DNA of 5,293 bases from Actinomycetes bacterium (GCA_031268615.1 JAIRWZ010000076.1:1-5293); one strand, 5' to 3'; numbered from the stretch's first letter, positions 1 through 5,293 are shown. The notes: generated from the letters alone by a model not told the origin. Numbers and translations are program-made.

Positions 1-1633
1 AGGCTGCCTTCGGTTCGTCCACCATGAGATAGACCAGCAATTCGGGGTCGCCGGCAGGTAAGTAGCCAATAAACGAGCTGATATAGAGTCCGTCAGAATA
101 CCCACCGCCCTTCGCGTTGGCTTTTTGAGCGGTGCCGGTTTTTCCCGCAACGTGATAGCCGGGTACCTTTACCAGTTTTCCGGTGCCGCTGGTCATGACC
201 TTTTTCAGCACAGCCGTGGTTTGAGTCGCCGCCTGTGAGGAAATGACGCGTTTTTCCGTGAACTGCGGCAGCGATTCGTTGCCCGACGGGATGGCTTTGA
301 TAAAGTGGGGGGTGACCATCACGCCGTCGTTAGCGATAGCGGCTACGGCACGCGCCAGTTGAACCGACGTCATAGACAGACCCTGACCGAAAGAGAAATT
401 CGACAGCGAGACATCGTTCCATTTGTCCGTCGAAGGCACCCAACCCCGTCCGGAACCGGGAAAATCAGTGCCGGGGGCTTCAGTCAGGCCAAATTTTTTC
501 AGAGAGGAATAGTATTTCTTGCGACCAATTTTTTGAGCAATACGGGTTGTGCCCACGTTCGAAGACTCCTGAATGATGGCGCTGACCGACATGGTCTGCG
601 TGGGGTGGTCGTGCGAATCTTTGACCGTGCGGGTGCCCACCCGAATAGACGAGGGCACATTAAATTTCGTTTTCGTCGTCACGACCTCTGAATCCAGAGC
701 GGCGCCCAGCGTAATGCATTTCATGGTCGAGCCCGGTTCCAGCAGGTCTGTCAGAGGACGGTTTTTTATCGCTTCCGGCTTCGCCTTGTTATAGCTGTTG
801 GGGTTAAACGTTGGCCAGGACGCGGCCGCATAGATTTCTCCGTTGCGCGGGTTCATGACAATGGCCGAAGCCGAAGCCGCTTGATACTGTTTGGTAACTG
901 CTTTCAGCTCTTGCTGCACGCGATATTGAATGGCAGAATCTATGGTCAACATGATATCGGAGCCTTGCGTTGGCAGAATCGTGCGTTGCAGACCAGCCGG
1001 GATAACGTTGCCCTGCGCGTCACGTTCTGAAAAAGAAACGCCCAGGGTGCCGCGCAGCAATTCCTCGTAGGACATCTCTATGCCAGCAGCTCCCGTTCCT
1101 TCCCCACCTACAAAGCCGACGACCTGCGCTCCCACGCTGTCAGTTGGATACACGCGTTTGTAGTCCAGCTCGAAAGCAAGGGTCTGCAATTCCAGCTTCA
1201 GGCTGCGTTGGGCGTCGCTGTCGTCTTTGTGAACCTCGGCGCGCGCCTTGATGTCGTCTACCAGGGCAGGGTCAACTTTTTTGGCTACGATGGCATAGCG
1301 ACCTTCACGCGACAACGCCTTGAGATAGGTCGCGGTATCACCGCCCAGCGCCTGCGTCAGTATACGAGCAATGGTTTGTTTATACGTAATGAGGCTGGGG
1401 TCGGCAATGATATTGTAAACTTGTATGGATTTTGCCAGCTCATTGCCCTCCCGGTCGAAAATCGCACCACGAGCGCCGGGCGTCTCGATACGACGCAGGC
1501 GCTGCGATTCTGCAGCTTCTGTTAAACGAGCCGCGTCAAAAACCTGCAGATAGACAAAGCGACCGGCCGCGCTCAACAGACACAACACCAATACCGCAGA
1601 AAATAAAAAGAGGGCGCCGCTTCCCTTTTTCAC
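1..1633 (-). CDS. ftsI: Class B penicillin-binding protein, FtsI/PBP3-type septal transpeptidase (3' end beyond window)
   Basis: This is a D,D-transpeptidase that cross-links septal peptidoglycan outside the membrane as part of the divisome. The 544 visible residues read openly from a GTG. They begin with a short basic N-terminus and one membrane segment (about residues 6-24). The PBP dimerisation region follows, opening with the RGAIFDREG motif near residues 55-63. The transpeptidase domain carries all three active-site motifs: STMK with nucleophile Ser302 (preceded by EPG), SSN at 357-359 and KTG at 498-500. This spacing closely matches E. coli FtsI. The GTG is the only usable start after the in-frame ftsL stop, 15 nt upstream. 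AAAGGGG at 1644-1650, overlapping that stop, is the likely ribosome site, 10 nt from the GTG. The C-terminus is not in the window, so a PASTA tail (as in SpoVD or PBP2x types) cannot be excluded. The position after ftsL supports FtsI over an elongation PBP2. Confidence 0.95.
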   Translation of the reverse strand, partial: MKKGSGALFLFSAVLVLCLLSAAGRFVYLQVFDAARLTEAAESQRLRRIETPGARGAIFDREGNELAKSIQVYNIIADPSLITYKQTIARILTQALGGDTATYLKALSREGRYAIVAKKVDPALVDDIKARAEVHKDDSDAQRSLKLELQTLAFELDYKRVYPTDSVGAQVVGFVGGEGTGAAGIEMSYEELLRGTLGVSFSERDAQGNVIPAGLQRTILPTQGSDIMLTIDSAIQYRVQQELKAVTKQYQAASASAIVMNPRNGEIYAAASWPTFNPNSYNKAKPEAIKNRPLTDLLEPGSTMKCITLGAALDSEVVTTKTKFNVPSSIRVGTRTVKDSHDHPTQTMSVSAIIQESSNVGTTRIAQKIGRKKYYSSLKKFGLTEAPGTDFPGSGRGWVPSTDKWNDVSLSNFSFGQGLSMTSVQLARAVAAIANDGVMVTPHFIKAIPSGNESLPQFTEKRVISSQAATQTTAVLKKVMTSGTGKLVKVPGYHVAGKTGTAQKANAKGGGYSDGLYISSFIGYLPAGDPELLVYLMVDEPKAA

Positions 1634-1648
1634 GGTATCGGCGCCCCT

Positions 1649-2257
1649 TTAACGCAAACTCGCCAGGCCGACGTCGCCAACCAGCAAGGTCGATGCTTCA
1701 CCAGCCGTCAACTGTGCCAGCATGCGCAGGACTGCTCTCGGCGTAGCGGCAGTAGGCACGACCACGGCAGGCGTCGTTGTGGCGGCAGAGGTACCCGTCG
1801 GAGCAGTCACACCCGACGACGCGTCCGTCCCTTCCGACGGGGCCGTGCCGGACTGCGCCAGCGCCAGCGCCTGTGCCTCTGCCCGCGCGTTTTCGGCGCG
1901 CGCTTCGGCCGCCATTTCCGCCGTGGAAAGCGTCACGAACATGGGGTCGTCATCGGCCGGCACCATCGCCAGTTGCTGGACCGCAAAACGTTCAACGCGT
2001 GGCGAGGTCATCAACGCAGCCCTTCGCAGTTCCAATTCTTCGGAGCGACTGAGTGTCGCCGCTATTTTTTCTTGCAACAGCTCGGATTGTTTCGCGGCAC
2101 GAGTAGCCTCGGCGGAAAGCCACACCGGGCCCAGTCCCAAAAGGACGACGGCAACAGCCACACAGCCGACAATGGCGAACATTCGCCGATATTTTTGCTC
2201 GCTGTGGGCACCGGCCCGATACTTTGCCTTTTTTGCTTTTTCACGTGCCACCTTCAA
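1649..2257 (-). CDS. ftsL: FtsL-like cell-division protein with a long Ala/Thr-rich C-terminal extension
   Basis: This is a probable bitopic divisome protein that, in this family, pairs with DivIC/FtsB and helps activate FtsW-FtsI. The 202 residues comprise a Lys/Arg-rich cytoplasmic N-terminus (1-26), one membrane helix (about 27-48) and a charged, heptad-like coiled-coil stretch (about 50-82). A segment TSPRVERFAVQQLAM (84-98) then resembles the end of FtsL/DivIC domains. The remaining ~92 residues are an Ala/Glu-rich helix-prone stretch, an Ala/Thr/Ser/Pro-rich probably disordered linker, and a short hydrophobic end. FtsL proteins are usually about 90-120 residues, so the tail is an addition. 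The start is TTG at 2257; GTG two codons on is equally possible, since a purine run just upstream could serve either. Identity rests mainly on layout and position between rsmH and ftsI, because FtsL sequences are poorly conserved. A DivIC-family naming is possible. Confidence 0.8.
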   Translation of the reverse strand: MKVAREKAKKAKYRAGAHSEQKYRRMFAIVGCVAVAVVLLGLGPVWLSAEATRAAKQSELLQEKIAATLSRSEELELRRAALMTSPRVERFAVQQLAMVPADDDPMFVTLSTAEMAAEARAENARAEAQALALAQSGTAPSEGTDASSGVTAPTGTSAATTTPAVVVPTAATPRAVLRMLAQLTAGEASTLLVGDVGLASLR

Positions 2258-2259
2258 AA

Positions 2260-2279
2260 CTCCCTTCCTTTCTTTCTCT
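2260..2279 (-). promoter_or_regulatory. Uninterrupted 20-nt purine run carrying the ftsL ribosome-binding site
   Basis: On the minus strand the 43-nt gap between rsmH and ftsL ends in 20 consecutive purines containing both AAGGA and GGGAG. AAGGA sits 8-9 nt from the TTG at 2257, and GGGAG sits 8 nt from the GTG at 2251. This is why the ftsL start cannot be settled between those two codons. No terminator or clear promoter is visible in the gap, consistent with co-transcription. Confidence 0.6.
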
Positions 2280-2300
2280 ATTTCGTGAGTACGTCCACTC

Positions 2301-3311
2301 CTATAGCCTTTCTGCCACTCGCAGCCTCGTACTGCGAGCCCGCGGGTTTTCCATCACTTCCTGCTGGGTCGGCCGCAACGCGTGCGGCGTCAAAACCCGC
2401 AGCTCCCCTACCGCTCCACACGCACAAACCGGCAAATCCGGGGGACAGACACACCTACCCGCATGCGCGGAAAATATCCGTTTGACAATGCGGTCTTCCA
2501 AAGAATGAAAACTCAGCGTCGCGACGCGACCTCCGGGGCGCAACCAGCGAATGGCTGCCTCCAGACCTGTTTCCAAAGCCCCCAGCTCATCGTTAACGGC
2601 AATGCGGAGGGCCTGAAAAGTCAAGCGAGCCGGATGGCGACCTTGTCTGCGCGCGGCGGCGGGAATAGCGGCTTTCACCAATTCCCGCAGTGACACAACG
2701 TCCGTCAACGGCTCTTGCTCGCGTTGGCGAACGATTGCCCTCGCAATGCGTCCGGCCCATCTTTCCTCTCCGCCACGGCGCAGTATACGAACCAGTTCGG
2801 CTTCATCAGCCTGTGCCAACAGTTCCGCGGCCGTGGGCGTCCCTCCGTCCGGATTCATGCGCATATCCAAAAAAGCTGCCGCGGCGCGCGGGTCAGCCTC
2901 AGCTTCGGTCCTGCTCTCGGCACCAGCTCCCGTCCCAGCGTCATGAAAGCTGAACCCGCGCTCATAGCTGTCCAATTGCGGTGACGACACCCCCACATCA
3001 AACAGAATCGCGTCAACCCAGGCCAGCCCCAGGTCACCTAGCAAGGTATCCAAATCGCGAAAATTACCCTGCCGCACAAACACCTCGCCCTGACTTCGCA
3101 GCGGCGCCAGACGCGTCTCGGCGGCTGCCAGCGCCGCGGGGTCTTGGTCTATCCCGACCAGTATCCCGCCCGGCATAGTTGCCTTACCTAACTCCAGGGC
3201 ATGACCGCCACCTCCTACCGTAGCGTCAACCACTATTGCGCCACGCGCAACCTGCAAAGCCGTCGCCACTTCCCGTGGCATGACCGGAATATGATGGTAT
3301 TCAGTTGTCAA
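2301..3311 (-). CDS. rsmH: 16S rRNA (cytosine-1402-N4)-methyltransferase RsmH (MraW)
   Basis: This is an S-adenosylmethionine-dependent enzyme that N4-methylates C1402 in the 16S rRNA decoding centre. The 336 residues show the family landmarks in order: EYHHIPVM at the N-terminus, the SAM-binding loop DATVGGGGHALELG (29-42), GIDQDP (53-58), FDVGVSSPQLD (104-114), LDMRM (148-152), the HPA-TFQALRI-VN core (226-240) and SFHSLEDRIVK (267-277). They end in CVCP...CACG (287-299) and NPRARSTRLR. The four cysteines are typical of Gram-positive-lineage RsmH. The start is TTG, the only possible start between an upstream in-frame stop and the conserved HIPV motif. It lies inside mraZ (11-nt overlap) with only a weak ribosome site, suggesting translational coupling. 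An insert of about 20 residues separates RGFSF from LDMRM, which accounts for the excess over the usual ~310-315 residues. Confidence 0.97.
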   Translation of the reverse strand: MTTEYHHIPVMPREVATALQVARGAIVVDATVGGGGHALELGKATMPGGILVGIDQDPAALAAAETRLAPLRSQGEVFVRQGNFRDLDTLLGDLGLAWVDAILFDVGVSSPQLDSYERGFSFHDAGTGAGAESRTEAEADPRAAAAFLDMRMNPDGGTPTAAELLAQADEAELVRILRRGGEERWAGRIARAIVRQREQEPLTDVVSLRELVKAAIPAAARRQGRHPARLTFQALRIAVNDELGALETGLEAAIRWLRPGGRVATLSFHSLEDRIVKRIFSAHAGRCVCPPDLPVCACGAVGELRVLTPHALRPTQQEVMENPRARSTRLRVAERL

Positions 3312-3747
3312 GAGCGCGCTGTTTTCTCAGCTCGCTTACCCGGCGAATGTTGTCACGCCGGTCGACCGAGGCGCGGTGCGCCAGAAAGTCCTCACGGTTC
3401 CAGAGGTGGATAGTTTTACCCATGCCCACCATCATTACGTCCTTACCCAAATTCGCGTACTCGCGCAAACTGTCGCTGACGCGCACGCGCCCGGCGCTAT
3501 CCAGAGTCAGATATTCGGCTGAACCCAGAAACTGATACAGGGTATCCTGCAAGTCATAGTCCAGCTCATCCCCTTCCAACCCATCAGTGAAACGCTCATA
3601 TTCAGCCACCGGATAGACCCACAAACAGTTCAGCGTACCCTCAACGATGACGACTTCCTCGCCCAGAGCCCCACGGAACTCAGACGGAACAGGAACGCGT
3701 CCCTTCGCGTCCATACTGCGTGGTTTATTTCCGCTAAACTTGTGCAT
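3301..3747 (-). CDS. mraZ: MraZ, SpoVT/AbrB-fold transcriptional regulator at the head of the dcw operon
   Basis: This is a DNA-binding, ring-forming protein that in studied bacteria regulates its own dcw operon. The 148 residues contain the two tandem half-domains expected. Each has the family DxxxR signature: DAKGR at residues 13-17, followed by VPVPSEFR, and DSAGR in the second half, followed by LREYANLGKDVMMVG. Length fits the usual ~140-150. I place the start at ATG 3747 because it aligns the N-terminus (MHKFSGN...) with MraZ homologues and leaves AAGGG at 3751-3755 as a ribosome site, 3-4 nt away, which is slightly close. An in-frame ATG at 3774 would add nine residues. A GTG at 3834 lies inside the promoter and is unlikely. 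The stop overlaps the rsmH start. Three GTG repeats over the promoter upstream suggest autoregulation. Confidence 0.95.
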   Translation of the reverse strand: MHKFSGNKPRSMDAKGRVPVPSEFRGALGEEVVIVEGTLNCLWVYPVAEYERFTDGLEGDELDYDLQDTLYQFLGSAEYLTLDSAGRVRVSDSLREYANLGKDVMMVGMGKTIHLWNREDFLAHRASVDRRDNIRRVSELRKQRALDN

Positions 3748-3750
3748 CGA

Positions 3751-3774
3751 CCCTTCGTCATATCCCTTCGTCAT
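3751..3774 (-). repeat. Tandem 11-nt direct repeat (13-nt period) in the mraZ leader
   Basis: ATGACGAAGGG occurs twice, at 3764-3774 and 3751-3761, separated by 2 nt, immediately before the mraZ ATG. The downstream copy provides the likely ribosome-binding AAGGG. The upstream copy begins with an ATG in frame with mraZ, giving an alternative start. The ATG of the downstream copy is out of frame. It may be a recent short duplication; no function is known to me. Confidence 0.75.
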
Positions 3775-3802
3775 TCTTAAGAACTTGACTTCAGCGATAC
3801 AC

Positions 3803-3831
3803 AGTATATGACACGAGTTCCCACGATGCAA
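3803..3831 (-). promoter_or_regulatory. Predicted sigma-70-type promoter of the mraZ (dcw) operon
   Basis: The -35-like TTGCAT (3826-3831) and -10-like TATACT (3803-3808) are separated by 17 nt. The -10 matches consensus at 5 of 6 bases; the -35 is weak beyond TTG. A-tracts at 3835-3850 just upstream could act as an UP element. Transcription would start near 3796, giving a leader of about 50 nt before the mraZ ATG at 3747. It lies downstream of a strong terminator, where a new promoter is required. Confidence 0.65.
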
Positions 3832-3834
3832 CAC
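3810..3834 (-). promoter_or_regulatory. Candidate MraZ operator: three GTG-type boxes at 10-bp spacing
   Basis: GTGTT (3830-3834), GTGGG (3820-3824) and GTGTC (3810-3814) lie on the minus strand, each exactly 10 bp from the next, so they fall on one face of the helix. In E. coli, MraZ binds three direct TGGG-type repeats with 5-nt spacers, the same period. Here the boxes span the -35 and the spacer up to the edge of the -10, so binding should block RNA polymerase. The GTG core is constant but only the middle box has the full GTGGG. Function is inferred from the pattern and from the adjacent mraZ. Confidence 0.55.
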
Positions 3835-3850
3835 TTTTCTACTTTTTTCT

Positions 3851-3971
3851 GGTAATTGGTTAGATTTTACTCATAAAAAAGGAACGGCCGAGCCCAGACA
3901 TACCCGAGGGATATGCCGACCACCGGACAGCCCGGACGGTACCAAACCCGAACACCCCACCAAACAGACAC
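3851..3971. other. Non-coding spacer between the terminator and the mraZ promoter
   Basis: About 120 nt lie beyond the terminator. The right part is GC-rich (C-rich on the plus strand); the left part turns AT-rich towards the promoter. Only weak hairpins are visible: an interrupted CATACCC/GGGATATG pair near 3898-3915 and a short ACCG/CGGT pair near 3920-3940. A six-T run on the minus strand at about 3875-3880 has no strong stem before it. I see no gene or recognisable RNA here. Confidence 0.6.
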
Positions 3972-4004
3972 AAAAAAGACCCTCGCGGGGGGTCGCGAGG
4001 GTCT
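3972..4004 (-). terminator. Strong intrinsic terminator
   Basis: On the minus strand GACCCTCGCG pairs perfectly with CGCGAGGGTC (arms 3994-4003 and 3978-3987). The loop is 6 nt, one extra A-T pair closes the base (3977/4004), and six U residues follow (3972-3977). It lies 67 nt after the small membrane-protein gene and closes the infC-rpmI-rplT transcript, insulating it from mraZ. Confidence 0.95.
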
Positions 4005-4071
4005 CCCAAACGTCACGCTCAAATTGGAGAGGCAAGCCTCAGGACCATCCGGCCCAATCGCCTCGTAGTTT

Positions 4072-4302
4072 TTAGTCTTTCGCGCCCTTCTTCTTCGCTT
4101 TCGCTGCTTCCTTGGCAGCATGTTGAGCTTCAAAGGCCTCGTCAGCCGGCAGATACTGCTCGACTTTTTTCATCGACAGCGCCGCGAACACGCCCGTCGC
4201 CACGCCCACCACACAAATCAGCACCATACAGGTGTAGAAGAAATTGTTCATCACCATCGGAATGTTATAGGTGAACAACCACTGTGACATCCAAGCGCCC
4301 AT
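4072..4302 (-). CDS. Small single-span membrane protein of unknown function
   Basis: I do not recognise this 76-residue protein. It has a short hydrophobic and aromatic N-terminus (MGAWMSQWLFTYNIP), then one clear membrane segment at about residues 19-43 (from NNFFYTCMV to AALSM). A charged tail follows, ending in an Ala/Lys-rich stretch (AAKEAAKAKKKGAKD) that is probably cytoplasmic and helical. I chose ATG 4302 because GGGAGG at 4310-4315 lies at an ideal 7 nt. An ATG at 4317 would add five residues with a poorer site. A promoter-like element overlaps the end of rplT, and a strong terminator lies 67 nt downstream, so it could be expressed alone. Codon use resembles its neighbours, and the strong ribosome site and clean stop support a real gene. 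The basic tail could contact ribosomes, RNA or phospholipid heads; that is speculation. It resembles small membrane subunits of larger complexes only in size and topology. Confidence 0.75.
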   Translation of the reverse strand: MGAWMSQWLFTYNIPMVMNNFFYTCMVLICVVGVATGVFAALSMKKVEQYLPADEAFEAQHAAKEAAKAKKKGAKD

Positions 4303-4309
4303 CAACTGA

Positions 4310-4315
4310 CCTCCC
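4310..4315 (-). promoter_or_regulatory. Shine-Dalgarno site that sets the small membrane-protein start
   Basis: GGGAGG on the minus strand is 7 nt before ATG 4302. It falls inside the five-codon extension that the alternative ATG at 4317 would give, so it favours the shorter protein. Confidence 0.7.
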
Positions 4316-4343
4316 ATAGTCTCCGTGTCTCTTTGACAGAAAC

Positions 4344-4373
4344 ATTGTAGCGGTTTACCGCCCTGTTATGCAA
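4344..4373 (-). promoter_or_regulatory. Predicted promoter for the small membrane-protein gene
   Basis: TTGCAT (4368-4373) and TACAAT (4344-4349) are 18 nt apart on the minus strand. The -35 overlaps the rplT stop codon. The -10 matches consensus at 5 of 6 bases, and the -35 hexamer is identical to that proposed for mraZ. Predicted start near 4337 would give a leader of about 35 nt and, with the terminator at 3972-4004, a transcript of about 365 nt. The spacer contains a GCGG-TAAA-CCGC inverted repeat (4350-4361), which might be an operator. Confidence 0.5.
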
Positions 4374-4722
4374 GTGCTGTTTTAGCAACTTCTACCAACT
4401 GCGCAAACGCGGTCGGCTCTTCGATAGCCAGCTGGCTCAATACCTTACGGTCCAGAGTCACTTCGGCTGCCTTGAGCCCCGCGATGAAACGGGAATAGGA
4501 AATGTCGTGCAGACGACAGGCAGCATTGATACGCGTAATCCACAACCTGCGAATCTCGCGCTTTTTATTGCGCCGGTCGCGATAGGAATACTGCAGCGAA
4601 TGTTGTACCTGCTCTTTTGCGGCCCGGTAACTACGCGACTTGGCGCCATAATAGCCCTTGGCGCGTCCCAGCATAGTGCGGCGTTTCTTATGCGCGTTCA
4701 GCGCTCTTTTTACTCTTGGCAT
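4366..4722 (-). CDS. rplT: 50S ribosomal protein L20
   Basis: L20 binds 23S rRNA early in large-subunit assembly. In several bacteria it also represses its own operon by binding the leader mRNA, which would lie upstream of this window. The 118 residues are full length for the family. They start MPRVKRA-NAHKKRR, with the basic rRNA-binding extension, followed by [19 protein letters not shown] and [26 protein letters not shown]. The globular part carries [11 protein letters not shown] and DRKVLSQLA and ends in [12 protein letters not shown] 4722 is preceded by AAGGAG (4732-4737) at 9 nt. It lies 51 nt after rpmI with no terminator between, in the standard infC-rpmI-rplT order. The stop codon overlaps a promoter-like -35 for the next gene. 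Confidence 0.98.
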   Translation of the reverse strand: MPRVKRALNAHKKRRTMLGRAKGYYGAKSRSYRAAKEQVQHSLQYSYRDRRNKKREIRRLWITRINAACRLHDISYSRFIAGLKAAEVTLDRKVLSQLAIEEPTAFAQLVEVAKTALA

Positions 4723-4773
4723 ATCAATCGTCTCCTTATTTGTCCTGATTAATTCAATTCCACGCCACGAAAG

Positions 4774-4971
4774 TTAGCCGCGTGCCAGTTTTTTCTTTAC
4801 CATGGGAACATCAGCCTCTGACACCAGCGTGTCATGGCGAAAGCCCCGAATCCGCTTCGGACTTTTTTTGGTCAGAATGTGACTCTTGAAAGCCTTGCCG
4901 CGCACTACTTTCCCGTTTTTGGTCACGCGAAAGCGTTTCGCAGCTCCCTTATGCGTTTTCATCTTAGGCAT
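4774..4971 (-). CDS. rpmI: 50S ribosomal protein L35
   Basis: L35 is a small, highly basic large-subunit protein. The 65 residues match the family's usual length and its landmarks: [17 protein letters not shown] at the N-terminus, [21 protein letters not shown] in the middle, and a short tail ending [11 protein letters not shown] 4971 overlaps the last 8 nt of infC. The ribosome site AAGGAG (4979-4984) lies inside the infC coding region at 7 nt, so translation of the two is probably coupled. The same AAGGAGACGA string also precedes rplT. Confidence 0.97.
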   Translation of the reverse strand: MPKMKTHKGAAKRFRVTKNGKVVRGKAFKSHILTKKSPKRIRGFRHDTLVSEADVPMVKKKLARG

Positions 4972-5293
4972 CGTTCGTCTCCTTTTCTTTCCCGTCTGTA
5001 CTCACCGCAAGTCTCTCCCCTGCCTTCTTGCGCAACGGAGAAATCAGCATGTGCATGTTGCGTCCTTCCAACTTGGGCTGATTCTCAATAGTCGCCACAT
5101 CAGCCAGTTCGTCGGCCAACTTCACCAAAATGTTCAAGCCTTGTTCAGGGTGCGCCATCTCGCGCCCACGAAACATAATGGTGACCTTAATCTTGGCGCC
5201 CGCGTCCAGAAACCTCAGAATATGCCTTTTCTTAGTCTCATAGTCGTGCGTATCCACCTTGGGCCGAAACTTCATCTCTTTAACATCGGTGCG
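4964..5293 (-). CDS. infC: Translation initiation factor IF-3, C-terminal part (5' end beyond window)
   Basis: IF-3 binds the 30S subunit, keeps it apart from 50S, and checks the start codon and initiator tRNA. The 109 visible residues enter from the right edge and contain the C-terminal domain, the part that binds 16S rRNA. Landmarks are [37 protein letters not shown] and [15 protein letters not shown] polar tail of about 20 residues follows the domain. The Met at 5275 is internal: the frame stays open to the window end, with TDVKE before it, as in homologues. The N-terminal domain, start codon and any L20-binding leader are outside. The stop overlaps the rpmI start, so this is the first visible gene of infC-rpmI-rplT. 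Confidence 0.97.
   Translation of the reverse strand, partial: RTDVKEMKFRPKVDTHDYETKKRHILRFLDAGAKIKVTIMFRGREMAHPEQGLNILVKLADELADVATIENQPKLEGRNMHMLISPLRKKAGERLAVSTDGKEKETNDA

Noticed and set aside
305..691. Plus-strand open frame of 128 codons antisense to ftsI.
   Set aside because: It lies opposite the well-conserved transpeptidase domain, has an Arg/His-rich composition typical of antisense frames, and has no family resemblance.
1722..2288. Open plus-strand frame of 188 codons antisense to ftsL.
   Set aside because: It mirrors the Ala/Thr-rich, GC-rich codon pattern of ftsL, resembles no known protein and has no neighbours on its strand. The ftsL frame has a coherent helix and coiled coil.
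3748..3834. Longer mraZ starting at GTG 3834.
   Set aside because: That codon lies upstream of the predicted -10 and inside the first GTG box, and the extra residues have no counterpart in MraZ proteins.
3875..3915. Possible second terminator before mraZ, with six T residues on the minus strand.
   Set aside because: Only weak, interrupted stems precede the T run, and no gene lies between it and the strong terminator.
4029..4040. GAGG-CAAG-CCTC hairpin between the small gene and the terminator.
   Set aside because: The stem is short with no U run; the strong terminator at 3972-4004 already accounts for the transcript end.
3867..4133. Minus-strand frame of 88 codons spanning the terminator.
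   Set aside because: It overlaps the small membrane-protein gene in another frame and reads through a perfect terminator hairpin. Composition is Arg/Pro/Gly-rich without any motif.
4350..4361. GCGG-TAAA-CCGC inverted repeat after rplT as a terminator.
   Set aside because: The stem is only 4-5 bp and no U run follows. It sits in the spacer of a promoter-like element, so an operator or chance are better explanations.
4964..5275. Short infC starting at Met 5275.
   Set aside because: The frame is open to the window edge, and the residues before this Met (TDVKE) fit the conserved IF-3 segment, so the gene is simply cut by the window.

Overview
The window is a bacterial chromosomal segment with every gene on the minus strand. 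Read in the direction of transcription (right to left), it joins the end of the translation cluster infC-rpmI-rplT to the start of the division and cell-wall (dcw) cluster mraZ-rsmH-ftsL-ftsI. A small unrecognised membrane protein lies between the two. Both gene orders are standard for bacteria. The RsmH Cys pattern (CxCP...CxCG near the C-terminus), the strong Shine-Dalgarno sites, the IF3 and L20 sequence style, and moderate-to-high GC with Ala-rich low-complexity tails point to Bacillota or Actinomycetota. My best but tentative guess is a Coriobacteriia-like actinomycete; Negativicutes is the main alternative. The assignment comes from remembered family patterns, not a search.

Region 4303-5293: the 3' part of infC (the gene runs off the right edge) overlaps rpmI by 8 nt. 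rpmI is followed after 51 nt by rplT. These encode initiation factor IF3 and ribosomal proteins L35 and L20.

Region 3972-4373: a promoter-like TTGCAT-N18-TACAAT overlaps the end of rplT and precedes a 76-residue single-span membrane protein. A strong intrinsic terminator follows it. The small gene therefore looks able to make its own short transcript, besides receiving read-through from rplT.

Region 3748-3971: about 120 nt of GC-rich DNA with no gene, then an A-tract-rich segment and a promoter-like TTGCAT-N17-TATACT. Three GTG-type repeats at exact 10-bp spacing overlap this promoter. This is the architecture expected of a MraZ operator, so autoregulation of the dcw operon is likely.

Region 1-3747: mraZ (nucleoid-associated regulator), rsmH (16S rRNA C1402 N4-methyltransferase, overlapping mraZ by 11 nt), an FtsL-like divisome protein with a long Ala/Thr-rich tail, and a class B penicillin-binding protein of the FtsI type (transpeptidase; its 3' end is beyond the left edge). 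No terminator separates them, so they probably form one operon serving septal peptidoglycan synthesis. The three genes after mraZ all appear to use non-ATG starts.

I see no mobile elements, tRNA or rRNA genes, CRISPR arrays or clear signs of horizontal transfer. This is largely a conserved housekeeping region. The most interesting items are the small membrane protein, the candidate MraZ operator, the insert in RsmH and the extended FtsL tail.
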